From HXMU1420-13 sp034669965 (GTDB taxonomy: Bacteria; Bacteroidota; Rhodothermia; Balneolales; Balneolaceae), in contig JAXMOK010000002.1 in NCBI GenBank assembly GCA_034669965.1, positions 310,001 through 374,000 on the forward strand: a DNA stretch of 64,000 nt. The letters run 5' to 3'. Under the pieces are notes generated by a model that ran no database searches, was not told where the DNA came from, and worked only from the letters and a program-made list of their open reading frames with translations. Shown in pieces: positions 56,702-64,000 of this stretch (the stretch's first letter is position 1; each line of letters begins with the position of its first letter). Made by a program: the position numbers and the translations under genes.

Positions 56702-57268
56702 ATGAATGGCGAGCTAAAAGGAAAGAATATTGCGATTTTAGCCACCAATGGATTCGAAGAAGTTGAATTAACTAATCCTAGAAAAGCCCTAAACGAAGCA
56801 GGGGCAAAAACGTTTATCGTTTCACCTGAAAACGATACTATTCGAAGCTGGACTAACAACGATTGGGGTAGCGATTTTGAAATTGATACCACAATTGATA
56901 AGGCATCCCACGAAAGTTTTGATGGGCTGATGATTCCGGGTGGTGTGATGAATCCCGACACCTTACGCCAAAACAGTAAAGCCATCGATTTCGTCCGATC
57001 ATTTTTCGAGGCTGGTAAACCCGTTGCAGCTATTTGCCACGGACCGCAGTTACTGATTGATGCCGATGTGCTTCAAGGTCGAGAGTTGACCTCTTATCCG
57101 GCCATAAAGAAAGATATTAAAAACGCCGGTGCTCGATGGGTAGACAACGAAGTTGTGGTTGATAAAGGATTAACTACGAGCCGATCACCGGAAGATCTTC
57201 CCGCTTTCAATCGAAAGATGATTGAAGAGTTTAGAGAAGGAATTCATAAAGCCCAGATGACTGCATAG
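56702..57268 (+). CDS. DJ-1/PfpI family protein
   Basis: 188 residues with a good ribosome binding site (AAGGAG at 56687-56692). The catalytic elbow is VAAICHGPQLLI with the cysteine nucleophile, and the GLMIPGGVMNPD strand and GLTTSRSPEDLPAF end are typical of the PfpI/YhbO group, which includes protein deglycases and proteases. A terminator follows at 57290. Confidence 0.9.
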   Translation: MNGELKGKNIAILATNGFEEVELTNPRKALNEAGAKTFIVSPENDTIRSWTNNDWGSDFEIDTTIDKASHESFDGLMIPGGVMNPDTLRQNSKAIDFVRSFFEAGKPVAAICHGPQLLIDADVLQGRELTSYPAIKKDIKNAGARWVDNEVVVDKGLTTSRSPEDLPAFNRKMIEEFREGIHKAQMTA

Positions 57269-57289
57269 TCAGTGATCATAGATGACCCC

Positions 57290-57324
57290 AAAAGTCTCTG
57301 CTCTAACCGGGTGGAGGCTTTTTT
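57290..57324 (+). terminator. Intrinsic terminator after the DJ-1 gene
   Basis: AAAAGTCTC (57290-57298) and GAGGCTTTT (57314-57322) pair with one mismatch and are followed by T. Confidence 0.75.
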
Positions 57325-57376
57325 AGTTATTATCTTAAGCTAAGATGGTGTAAAAATACCTCGCGTGTTATTCAGT

Positions 57377-58909
57377 TTAATCCATCAAAGAAAATACTCG
57401 GCCACCCCAATTAAGCGACTCAATCTCACCTTCTGCATTTGTTTGAACGGTTAATTCCACGGGAGGACTTACATATCCCGTTAGTTGCCAATCTACCAAA
57501 AATGAGTTTTTCCGTACCGGTAGCATTCTTGATTCATGAGCTCCAAAAGTGCTCCATAATTCATCGCCATTTCTGATCTCCACCTCAAAAGCACCTAATC
57601 TTAAGTTGTGGTAAGTACCAATAAACTTCTCTGGTTGAAAAGCCCAATTCTCTGGATTTGTTGAAGCCTCCTCAATCACTTTCTTCTTTTCAAGTAACCG
57701 TCTTTCCGTAGTTTCTTTTCTTTCGTTGATGCGTTTTTCCATTTCGGAAAGCTTGCTATCGTAATTCGATTCTAGCCCTTCTTTTCCTAACAATACATCG
57801 TAAATATAACTCGCCACTAAGTGTGGAAGCGTTCCCCCATATTCTAACTCATTGCTAAGTGCTACTATACCAATTCTGTGATCCGGCAGATAACTTACAT
57901 GTGTCATATATCCTTCAAAACTCCCAAAATGATGGATCATTCGTTCGCCATCAAAATCAGCTTGATACCAACCCAATTCGTAGGCTTCCCGCTTATATTC
58001 GTAATAATCTCGTTCTAGTGTAGCATAGGGTTGATGAACTCTTTTCATCACTGCTTCAGGAAACACTTGTTTTCCATCAAGCTTACCATTGTTCATTTGT
58101 AGGATTAGCCAATGTGCTAGATCGATGGGTGTGCTAACCATTCCTCCGGCCGACTGCATTTGTTGATCGGATTTGATTTTGAGTCTGCGAAAACCTCCCT
58201 CTTCGAACAAATACGGATATGCATATGCATGATTTATAGCCTCCGACATAAAAGGAGTAGTTCGGTTTAATCCAGCTGGTTCTAACACTAATTCGGTAAG
58301 AACATTTCGCCAGGATTTCCCGGTCTCAGCATCGATAATATTACCAACTATGTTGTAGCCCAGATTGGAATAGGAAAAACTTTGCTCCCGCTCTGTTGTA
58401 TGATTGTACAAAACGTGTCTAAATTCTTCATCGCTCATATCATCAATAAATGCCAGGCGATATTGAAGCCCACTATTTGATAATCCATGGCTGTGGCTCA
58501 ACAACTGAGTAAGCGAAATTGTGGTTATGTCGATGGAAGCATCAAATTCACTTGCAGCATAAAATGCTTCCATGGTCTCGTCTAAGTCCAATTGGTTCCG
58601 ATGTTCTAACATTGCGGCAGTCATTCCTAAAAATGATTTAGTCTTAGACGCCAGATAAAATCCTGTCTCGGCAGTAACGGGTAATTGCCGTTCTACATCC
58701 CGTAACCCAAATCCGTGTGCATACGCTACTTCGCCATCCTTCACAATCGCGATGCCTAAACCAGGCACTACCTTAGCTGTTGACATCGCTTTTTGGATAA
58801 AACCCTCAATTTCGTTTACCTGAGCCTTCGTCAAGCTATTGCTTACAATTTGTGACTGTGCTGAAATTGAAAATATCATAAGGTAAACCAGTAGTATAAA
58901 CTTCTTCAT
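57377..58909 (-). CDS. Class C beta-lactamase-like serine hydrolase with C-terminal domain
   Basis: 510 residues with signal peptide (SISAQS). Active site S-K-T-K in LASKTKSFLG and Y-S-N in YSNLGYNIVG; the third conserved loop is IHHFGSFEGYMTHVS. A C-terminal about 110-residue beta-rich region (from GTYHNLRLGAFEV) is a DUF3471-type domain. Probably a periplasmic peptidase or esterase; no beta-lactamase claim. It follows the AraC regulator on the same strand after a 76-base gap. Confidence 0.87.
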   Translation of the reverse strand: MKKFILLVYLMIFSISAQSQIVSNSLTKAQVNEIEGFIQKAMSTAKVVPGLGIAIVKDGEVAYAHGFGLRDVERQLPVTAETGFYLASKTKSFLGMTAAMLEHRNQLDLDETMEAFYAASEFDASIDITTISLTQLLSHSHGLSNSGLQYRLAFIDDMSDEEFRHVLYNHTTEREQSFSYSNLGYNIVGNIIDAETGKSWRNVLTELVLEPAGLNRTTPFMSEAINHAYAYPYLFEEGGFRRLKIKSDQQMQSAGGMVSTPIDLAHWLILQMNNGKLDGKQVFPEAVMKRVHQPYATLERDYYEYKREAYELGWYQADFDGERMIHHFGSFEGYMTHVSYLPDHRIGIVALSNELEYGGTLPHLVASYIYDVLLGKEGLESNYDSKLSEMEKRINERKETTERRLLEKKKVIEEASTNPENWAFQPEKFIGTYHNLRLGAFEVEIRNGDELWSTFGAHESRMLPVRKNSFLVDWQLTGYVSPPVELTVQTNAEGEIESLNWGGRVFSLMD

Positions 58910-58985
58910 AGTAATTGTAGGTATTTGTTTCTACGAACAGTGTATTAAATGTGATCTAAACAAAATTGAATAAATGAAACCTATT

Positions 58986-59756
58986 TCAAGCCACCCATTT
59001 TCTAAACTTTCCCGGACTCATATCCAATAGGTCTTTAAACGAACGCGTTAAATGACTTTGATCAGAAAAGCCGGCATTCATTGCTATTTCAGAGATATTA
59101 GTTTCTTGCTTGCTTAATGCATTGATTACAAAATCTATTCGCCGTTGTTGGATTCGTTGTTTGATCGAACATCCATAATATTTCCGGAATGCTCGGGCAA
59201 GATACACCGGGTGTACGCCCATGTTTTCAGCCAAATCTTTGGTTCGAAGAGTAACACTAAAATCATCCATGATGTTCTCGTGCACTATTTGTAGCCAGGT
59301 TGGAATTTCCTTTTTACAAATTGATTCACTTCGAATTAAGGATGCTTTTAAATCTGTTAGCTCTTCAACGATGTCGTCAATTTCTTCTAACTCTTGAAGA
59401 CATTTCGCAAATTGGAAAGCGCGCTTCGTACTATCGATTTCCTGATGCCATCGCCAATCGTCTACCCACTTGCTATCTCCCATTTCGGTGGATGCATCCT
59501 CAAAAATCACTGATAAAATTCTGCCTCCCTTCTTTCCAAAACTGTTTTGATGCATCAAATCCCCGGGTTTAAATACTAAGTTACCCGGCTTCGCAAACAC
59601 TTCCTTTCCGGTGGCTATTTCTTGAACCTCACCTCTTAGAATGACACTAATTCGAGACTTTCTGTCGATGTGCTTTCCGTAAGTTTCCCCGGGTTGGTAA
59701 CAAACATCAACAATGGAAAAACCTTGAAACTGTTTCCTACTTTTAAGTTCACACAT
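58986..59756 (-). CDS. AraC-family transcriptional regulator
   Basis: 256 residues from ATG 59756 (a TTG at 59807 in the same frame lies inside a palindrome). The N-terminal cupin-like ligand domain has YQPGETYGKHIDRKS and FKPGDLMHQNSFG. The C-terminal two helix-turn-helix units are visible in TKDLAENMGVHPVYLARAF and ISEIAMNAGFSDQSHLTRSF, ending MSPGKFRKW. It may control the serine hydrolase gene directly downstream. The ligand is unknown. Confidence 0.88.
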   Translation of the reverse strand: MCELKSRKQFQGFSIVDVCYQPGETYGKHIDRKSRISVILRGEVQEIATGKEVFAKPGNLVFKPGDLMHQNSFGKKGGRILSVIFEDASTEMGDSKWVDDWRWHQEIDSTKRAFQFAKCLQELEEIDDIVEELTDLKASLIRSESICKKEIPTWLQIVHENIMDDFSVTLRTKDLAENMGVHPVYLARAFRKYYGCSIKQRIQQRRIDFVINALSKQETNISEIAMNAGFSDQSHLTRSFKDLLDMSPGKFRKWVA

Positions 59757-59783
59757 TGGCAAAATTCTTGAAGAGTTAAAACC

Positions 59784-59808
59784 GTTGAGCAAAATAGCAC
59801 TGCTCAAC
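59784..59808. promoter_or_regulatory. Palindrome just upstream of the AraC gene
   Basis: GTTGAGCA (59784-59791) and TGCTCAAC (59801-59808) are perfect 8-base arms around a 9-base spacer, 28 bases before the preferred start. A self-regulatory operator or leader hairpin is possible. The rest of the 59809-59974 gap is AT-rich and has no gene. Confidence 0.5.
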
Positions 59809-59974
59809 TAACAGCTTATTCTTCACGATATTATAGCACGAAAGTTTCTTGGGTCATTAATATCAAATTATTCACTAAGACGAATATGAAATAAATACCC
59901 GATGCTAATACTTGTACTTGCTGCATAATTCATATTTATTGAATAGTGAGCTAACAGAATAAAAGGTGAATACA

Positions 59975-60421
59975 ATGCATAAGCATTCAATAATACAAAT
60001 CATTGTTATTATTCTATTAACAGGATGTGAAAAAGCTCCAAACAACAGGAATATTGAACAATGGAAAACGGAAATCCGAGCTGTTGAACAGGCTTTTAAC
60101 GACATGGCGCAGGATGAAGGGCTTGTAAAAGCATTTGAACACTTTGCCGCAGAAGATGGAGTCATTCGTAGACAAAGAAAGATTATTAAAGGTAAAGCAG
60201 CCATCGCTGCATGGTACGAAGCCGATGTACGGCCTAATGAAAGCCTCACATGGACACCAACTTTTATAGATGTGAGTAGCTCCGGTGATATGGCCTATAC
60301 CTATGGAGATTTCACCTTTACCTATCCTGATACACTAGGAAATATTCAATCTAATACCGGCATTTTTCATACCGTATGGAAAAGACAGTCGAACGGAGAA
60401 TGGCGATATGTTTGGGATTAA
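59975..60421 (+). CDS. NTF2/DUF4440-like lipoprotein
   Basis: 148 residues from ATG 59975 with AAAGG upstream. Leader MHKHSIIQIIVIILLTGC has a lipobox. The mature part carries the DUF4440/SnoaL-like fold: RAVEQAFNDMAQDEGLVKAF, FAAEDGVIRRQRKIIKG, and WTPTFIDVSSSGDMAYTYGDF, then VWKRQSNGEWRYVWD. The family is of unknown function, with secretion to the envelope. It is divergent from the AraC regulator. Confidence 0.85.
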   Translation: MHKHSIIQIIVIILLTGCEKAPNNRNIEQWKTEIRAVEQAFNDMAQDEGLVKAFEHFAAEDGVIRRQRKIIKGKAAIAAWYEADVRPNESLTWTPTFIDVSSSGDMAYTYGDFTFTYPDTLGNIQSNTGIFHTVWKRQSNGEWRYVWD

Positions 60422-60550
60422 ATTGAAGGAGAAATTTGTGTTTAGAATAAAGAAGGTATTCGTACACAAGCTGTACCGTAATATTCAGAGTCTACAATCT
60501 TAGTATGTATACTCCTATTGCTACTGTATAGACTTTAAGCAGTCATATAT

Positions 60551-61357
60551 TCAATAACTCTTCAGATTAAAGCCGAATGTGAAAAACTGATCTCTTCGTT
60601 TTTGCCCGTTTATTACAATACTCTCGAAGGTTTGCAGGTAATTGATTTTTATGTTCAAGTGATTCCAAATAGGAAACTCAAATCCAATATCTGCTCGCCA
60701 GCGATAATTTTCTGAATCTTGTAGCGAAGGTTGATAATAACTTTCATGAGTTACTATCAAATTTCTGTTAAATACACCATAACTACCGTTAATCCATAAA
60801 GTAGTTCTCATGGCATTGATCGTAAATTTACCATCGTACTCAGGTTTATTAAAATTCGCTTTCTTGAATTTAGTTCGTTCATATTCTGTGGTAACCGATA
60901 ATTTAAGCCAGTTTTTTTCTTTTTCGAATACCTGAAAAGAAGCTCCGGCACCAAACAAGTATCGTGCTTCAATCTCACGACGGAAATTGGTACTAACAAA
61001 TGCTAATGCAAGAGGATAAATCTCTTTATCGGGATTCAGATACAAAAAATTGAGACTCAGTATATCTTCGTCTGCTTTAACAGTACCGAATTCTTGATAG
61101 ACGTAGGAGTTTTGTGTTTTAAATACCAAATTATGAAAGAATCGGGCACTAATATTCGAAGAAGTTCTGAATATGAACGTTTGTACATTCCCTTTCTGTA
61201 AAAAACCGGTGATAGCTAAATCAGCTTGAATATCTAACGAATCACTCTCGTTAATTTGAGCAAATAGTAGCTGTGGAGATAGTATGAGTATAATAAGTAA
61301 ACAGTTACGAAACACAGTCGTTATGTTAATTTTAGTCTCTGGTTTTATCTTATTCAC
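60551..61357 (-). CDS. DUF481 outer-membrane protein
   Basis: 268 residues from GTG 61357, which overlaps the preceding gene's stop by 8 bases. Signal peptide to about residue 34 (LFAQ). The mature part has IQADLAITGFLQKGNVQTFIF and ends in DQFFTFGFNLKSY, an aromatic C-terminal strand, typical of DUF481 barrels. Members are found in many Gram-negatives; function unknown. The two genes 61826-60551 form an operon. Confidence 0.85.
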   Translation of the reverse strand: MNKIKPETKINITTVFRNCLLIILILSPQLLFAQINESDSLDIQADLAITGFLQKGNVQTFIFRTSSNISARFFHNLVFKTQNSYVYQEFGTVKADEDILSLNFLYLNPDKEIYPLALAFVSTNFRREIEARYLFGAGASFQVFEKEKNWLKLSVTTEYERTKFKKANFNKPEYDGKFTINAMRTTLWINGSYGVFNRNLIVTHESYYQPSLQDSENYRWRADIGFEFPIWNHLNIKINYLQTFESIVINGQKRRDQFFTFGFNLKSY

Positions 61358-61826
61358 TCAACGAATCCCACTCTTCCTCCGTGGCAATCGCTTTTTGAAA
61401 TTCCATTATCATCTGCCATTGTCCGGTTGATTTGGTGAGTAGCGCTTCAAAATGGATGAATACTTCCTGAGGTTCCTCCCCTTCGTTTTGCCAGGCATAT
61501 CGAAAGATTCCGGTTTCATGTGCTGATAACTCACCATGAATATGATTGGAAAATCGAAACTCTACGGATGCAGTCATCTTTCCTGATTTGGTATCCTCAA
61601 AGCCTTGTTTCCAGCCATCAAGTGCCGTTTGAATAGGAAAACTGCGATCACTTATCCCGTTTACTAAAATTGCTTCTTCGTGAAAAGAAGCCGCATAAGC
61701 TTCATAATCACCTTCTGTCACTTGGCGTTCTGCTTCCTCCCAAAATGATTCAATTTCTGCAGTTGAGGTTGATTGTGCCCATACATTGGTCACTAGAATT
61801 AACGAAAGAAAGAGAGTGCGCATCAT
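61350..61826 (-). CDS. Exported NTF2/DUF4440-like protein
   Basis: 158 residues from ATG 61826 (another ATG at 61823); a longer frame overlaps rsgA and lacks family features. Leader MMRTLFLSLILVTNVWAQ is a signal peptide. The domain has ESFWEEAERQVTEGDYEAYA, FHEEAILVNG, and a final KSTGQWQMIMEFQKA, a DUF4440-type fold like that of the 59975 lipoprotein. Divergent from rsgA, with 58 bases between start codons. Coupled to the DUF481 gene. Confidence 0.82.
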   Translation of the reverse strand: MMRTLFLSLILVTNVWAQSTSTAEIESFWEEAERQVTEGDYEAYAASFHEEAILVNGISDRSFPIQTALDGWKQGFEDTKSGKMTASVEFRFSNHIHGELSAHETGIFRYAWQNEGEEPQEVFIHFEALLTKSTGQWQMIMEFQKAIATEEEWDSLSE

Positions 61827-61884
61827 TTTGAAAAGATTGAATTTTAATTGCTTGCCTAATCTAAACACTTGCGTATTTTCTTGC

Positions 61885-62796
61885 ATGCAAAAAGGACGAG
61901 TAATACAATCTACCGGAAGCTGGTATAAAGTAAAAACTGAAGATAAGATCGTTGAAAGTCGGTTACCGGGTAGATTCCGTCTCGAAGGTAAAGAAGTAAC
62001 GAACCCCATTGCAGTGGGCGATTGGGTTGATATTACCATCAACGAAGATGGATCCGGAAGCATCGAAGAAATTCATGAGCGGGAGAATTATCTCACCCGA
62101 CAGGCAACCCATGGCCGACGAGGTGAGCACATTCTGGTGTCTAACCTCGATTTAGCTTTTGTGGTACAATCCATCCGAAAGCCTAAAATGAAAGAAGGCT
62201 TTATAGATCGATTTCTGGTTACTTGTGAAGCTTATGATGTACAAGGGGCAATTATCATTAATAAGTTGGATTTAGCCACCAAGGGCGACGAAGGCTATCT
62301 CGAAGATGTGCAAGATTTGTACGAAAAATTGGGATATCAAGTATTTACGACTACCGCATTTGAAACCAAATGTCTCACTCATTTGATGGAAAACATCAAA
62401 GGTAAAACAACGGCTTTTGTGGGGCCATCCGGTGTGGGAAAAACCAGTTTACTAAACGCCATCGACCCAAATTATTCTGAAAAAGTAGGCGAAGTTTCAA
62501 GTTACTCAAACAAAGGAAAACACACCACAACCTTTGCTAAACTCATTGAAATAGAGAACGGCGGTTATATTGTAGATACACCCGGAATACGCGAATTTGG
62601 CTTGTTTAATATAGAGCCGTGGGAGTTGTCGCTATTCTTTCCTGAAATGCTTGAACCAAGGCAAGATTGTAAGTTCAATACCTGCACGCACATTCATGAA
62701 CCTGGTTGTGGTGTGATGGAAGCCTTCGAAGCCGGCGAAATAGATCCGGGGCGGTACAATTCTTATATCAATATGCTGGAGTCGATTGGTGGGTAA
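61885..62796 (+). CDS. rsgA: Ribosome small-subunit GTPase RsgA
   Basis: 303 residues from ATG 61885. The OB-fold comes first (MQKGRVIQSTGSWYKV). The permuted GTPase order is G4 (NKLDLA), G1 (GPSGVGKTSLLNAI) and G3 (DTPGIREFG). The C-terminal zinc site is DCKFNTCTHIHEPGCGVMEA. It acts in late 30S assembly, checking the decoding centre. The longer frame from 61786 adds residues that are not part of the family. Confidence 0.95.
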   Translation: MQKGRVIQSTGSWYKVKTEDKIVESRLPGRFRLEGKEVTNPIAVGDWVDITINEDGSGSIEEIHERENYLTRQATHGRRGEHILVSNLDLAFVVQSIRKPKMKEGFIDRFLVTCEAYDVQGAIIINKLDLATKGDEGYLEDVQDLYEKLGYQVFTTTAFETKCLTHLMENIKGKTTAFVGPSGVGKTSLLNAIDPNYSEKVGEVSSYSNKGKHTTTFAKLIEIENGGYIVDTPGIREFGLFNIEPWELSLFFPEMLEPRQDCKFNTCTHIHEPGCGVMEAFEAGEIDPGRYNSYINMLESIGG

Positions 62797-62886
62797 TTCC
62801 TTTAACTGCTCATATTAGGGTATATCTTTTCCAATTATTATTACTAATATTGGCTCAAATCATTTTTAAGAATAAAGGAGAAATAA

Positions 62887-63873
62887 ATGACTAAAAATTT
62901 AAGAAAAACGGGCGGTATCGCTCTTGTCCTGCTAGGGTTTTTATTCGCATGGCAACCTGTTGATGCTCAGCTTGGCGAAATCAGAGCATTTCTAGAATCC
63001 GGAGAAGCAAATGCAAATAAACTTGCTCAGGCGTACACCTCACCACTACCTACCGGTTTAAGTACAGCCTTAAATTCCGGCTGGACAACCGGCGCAGCCC
63101 CTACTAAAAAGCTAGGTTTCAGTGCTCAATTCAGATTAGCATTTGCAGCCGTTCCAAGTTCAGGTACTACTTTTGATGCACGCACATTAGATCTTGAAGA
63201 TGCTGTTGTTACGGGAGAATCTTCAAATACCATTGCTGGTGGCAGTGGTGATGGCCAACGCATTTCAGATCTTTCAAATAGCTACTCTTTCACTTTGCCG
63301 GGTGGAACCGGCGTTGATATTGTACCGGCGGCTATGATTCAAGGTAATGTTGGCCTAATTAAAGGCACCGACATCACAGTGCGTTATATCCCTGAAACTG
63401 ATATTGGAGATTACGGAAGCATTTCTGTGATTGGTGCAGGTATTAAGCACGGCTTAAATCAATGGTTACCGGGGGGTAAATTACTTCCAGTTGATTTATC
63501 GATTATGGCTGCGTTTTCTCAAACCGATTTGAATGCAACCATTTCTTCTTCGGCAGAGCAGTTTGTAAACACTACTACCGATACATTTGTATTTAATGCA
63601 TTAGTAGGTAAAAAATTACCATTTATTTCTGCTTACGCAGGTGTTGGTTTTCAAACAGGTTCGTTCAGTTTAGAAATGCTTGGCGACTACGATGTTGATG
63701 GCAATGGCACAACTGACTTTACTGATCCTGTTTCTTTCACCTCCGATTCTGACGCGGCTATCCATGCCTTGGCTGGTGCACAGTTTAAATTGGCCATCTT
63801 CCGCATTTATGCTGAAGTAACCGTAGCTGAATATACTACCTACAACGCAGGTATTGGTATCGGATTACGATAA
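62887..63873 (+). CDS. DUF6588 family outer-membrane-associated protein
   Basis: 328 residues with strong ribosome binding site (AAAGGAG at 62874-62880). Signal peptide ends at VDAQ (about residue 27). GEIRAFLESGEANANKLAQAY and a Gly-rich beta-pattern follow, and the chain ends IYAEVTVAEYTTYNAGIGIG with a barrel-like strand. This fits DUF6588, a Bacteroidota/Balneolota group of predicted beta-barrels. The role is unknown. The gene ends 22 bases before a bidirectional terminator. Confidence 0.8.
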   Translation: MTKNLRKTGGIALVLLGFLFAWQPVDAQLGEIRAFLESGEANANKLAQAYTSPLPTGLSTALNSGWTTGAAPTKKLGFSAQFRLAFAAVPSSGTTFDARTLDLEDAVVTGESSNTIAGGSGDGQRISDLSNSYSFTLPGGTGVDIVPAAMIQGNVGLIKGTDITVRYIPETDIGDYGSISVIGAGIKHGLNQWLPGGKLLPVDLSIMAAFSQTDLNATISSSAEQFVNTTTDTFVFNALVGKKLPFISAYAGVGFQTGSFSLEMLGDYDVDGNGTTDFTDPVSFTSDSDAAIHALAGAQFKLAIFRIYAEVTVAEYTTYNAGIGIGLR

Positions 63874-63895
63874 CCGAATTTAAATTTACGGATAT

Positions 63896-63925
63896 AAAAA
63901 AAGACGCTCTCGGGCGTCTTTTTTT
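63896..63925. terminator. Bidirectional intrinsic terminator
   Basis: Seven A, then AGACGC and GCGTCT arms around TCTCGG, then seven T. It is symmetrical, so it can serve both the DUF6588 gene and the convergent partial gene at the end. Confidence 0.95.
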
Positions 63926-63926
63926 G

Positions 63927-64000
63927 TTAAACAACTTCTAGATTTGCAAGCGTTGGATTATCAATCGGTGTATCCGATTCAATCACTCCATCTCGCAATC
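63927..64000 (-). CDS. C-terminal end of a probable ABC-transporter ATPase (LolD/MacB type)
   Basis: Only 23 codons and the TAA stop (63927-63929) are visible. The peptide is LRDGVIESDTPIDNPTLANL followed by EVV. LRDGxIxSD is the usual closing strand of MacB/LolD-type ATP-binding proteins. The 5' part is outside the window. The identification is from this short tail only; the reading frame is open throughout. Confidence 0.5.
   Translation of the reverse strand, partial: LRDGVIESDTPIDNPTLANLEVV

Noticed and set aside
61786..61884. Longer rsgA frame
   Set aside because: The extension crosses the divergent NTF2-like gene start and lacks family residues.

Overview
The window looks like a chromosomal segment from a Gram-negative member of the FCB group (Bacteroidota-like), most probably a Balneolota (Balneola/Gracilimonas-type) bacterium. 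This is inferred from the mix of core genes with families typical of that group: DUF6090, DUF6588, DUF481, a DUF4139 protein with a carboxypeptidase-regulatory insert, an atpD-atpC pair separated from the other ATP synthase genes, and a short epsilon subunit. Lipid A metabolism (LpxH-like), lipoproteins and outer-membrane barrels indicate a diderm envelope. I saw no rRNA, tRNA, CRISPR array or intact transposase.

Layout. 0-4.6 kb (minus strand): pfkA, pgi, a deoxynucleoside kinase, a DUF177 protein, rpmF and plsX (cut by the window edge). 4.7-8.8 kb (plus): polyprenyl synthase, LpxH-like phosphoesterase and a class A penicillin-binding protein. 9.0-15.5 kb: six envelope genes with LPP20-like lipoprotein modules and PEGA repeats, running with overlaps into a gluconate unit (gntK, gnd, gntP; to 18.7 kb). 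18.7-22.0 kb: an AT-rich accessory stretch holding an MltR-like protein and a DGQHR/DndB-like protein, bracketed by a composite direct repeat. 22-28.3 kb: DUF6090 gene, B12-type radical SAM gene, atpDC, membrane protein. 28.7-41.9 kb: DUF4139 hybrid protein, rsmB, a small GxxExxY cassette inside inverted repeats, valS, a UvrD-type helicase, an outer-membrane protein and lon. 42-64 kb: mostly single genes, including serine hydrolases, a methyltransferase, a Fur-family regulator divergent from merC, a tandem pair of DUF6090 genes between direct repeats, a second radical SAM protein, amidase, AraC regulator, rsgA and a DUF6588 protein. The window ends in the last codons of a probable ABC-transporter ATPase.

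The most unusual feature is in the DNA rather than in one gene. Heptanucleotide repeat arrays occur at several intergenic sites, often starting in or just after a stop codon: TTTTGAG x10 at 48705, GGTTGCT x7 at 28281, CGTCATT-type at 21901, GAAAAGT-type at 18732 and 21812, and CTCANNN-type at 50910 and 52799. Other intergenic structure includes a 53-bp direct repeat around the DUF6090 pair, a 61-bp direct repeat with hairpin arms upstream of atpD, REP-like CAAGT/ACTTG hairpins, and a 27-bp inverted repeat around the GxxExxY gene whose right arm ends 10 bases before the valS start codon. The best candidates for an undescribed system are the MltR-like + DGQHR pair and the heptamer repeats.
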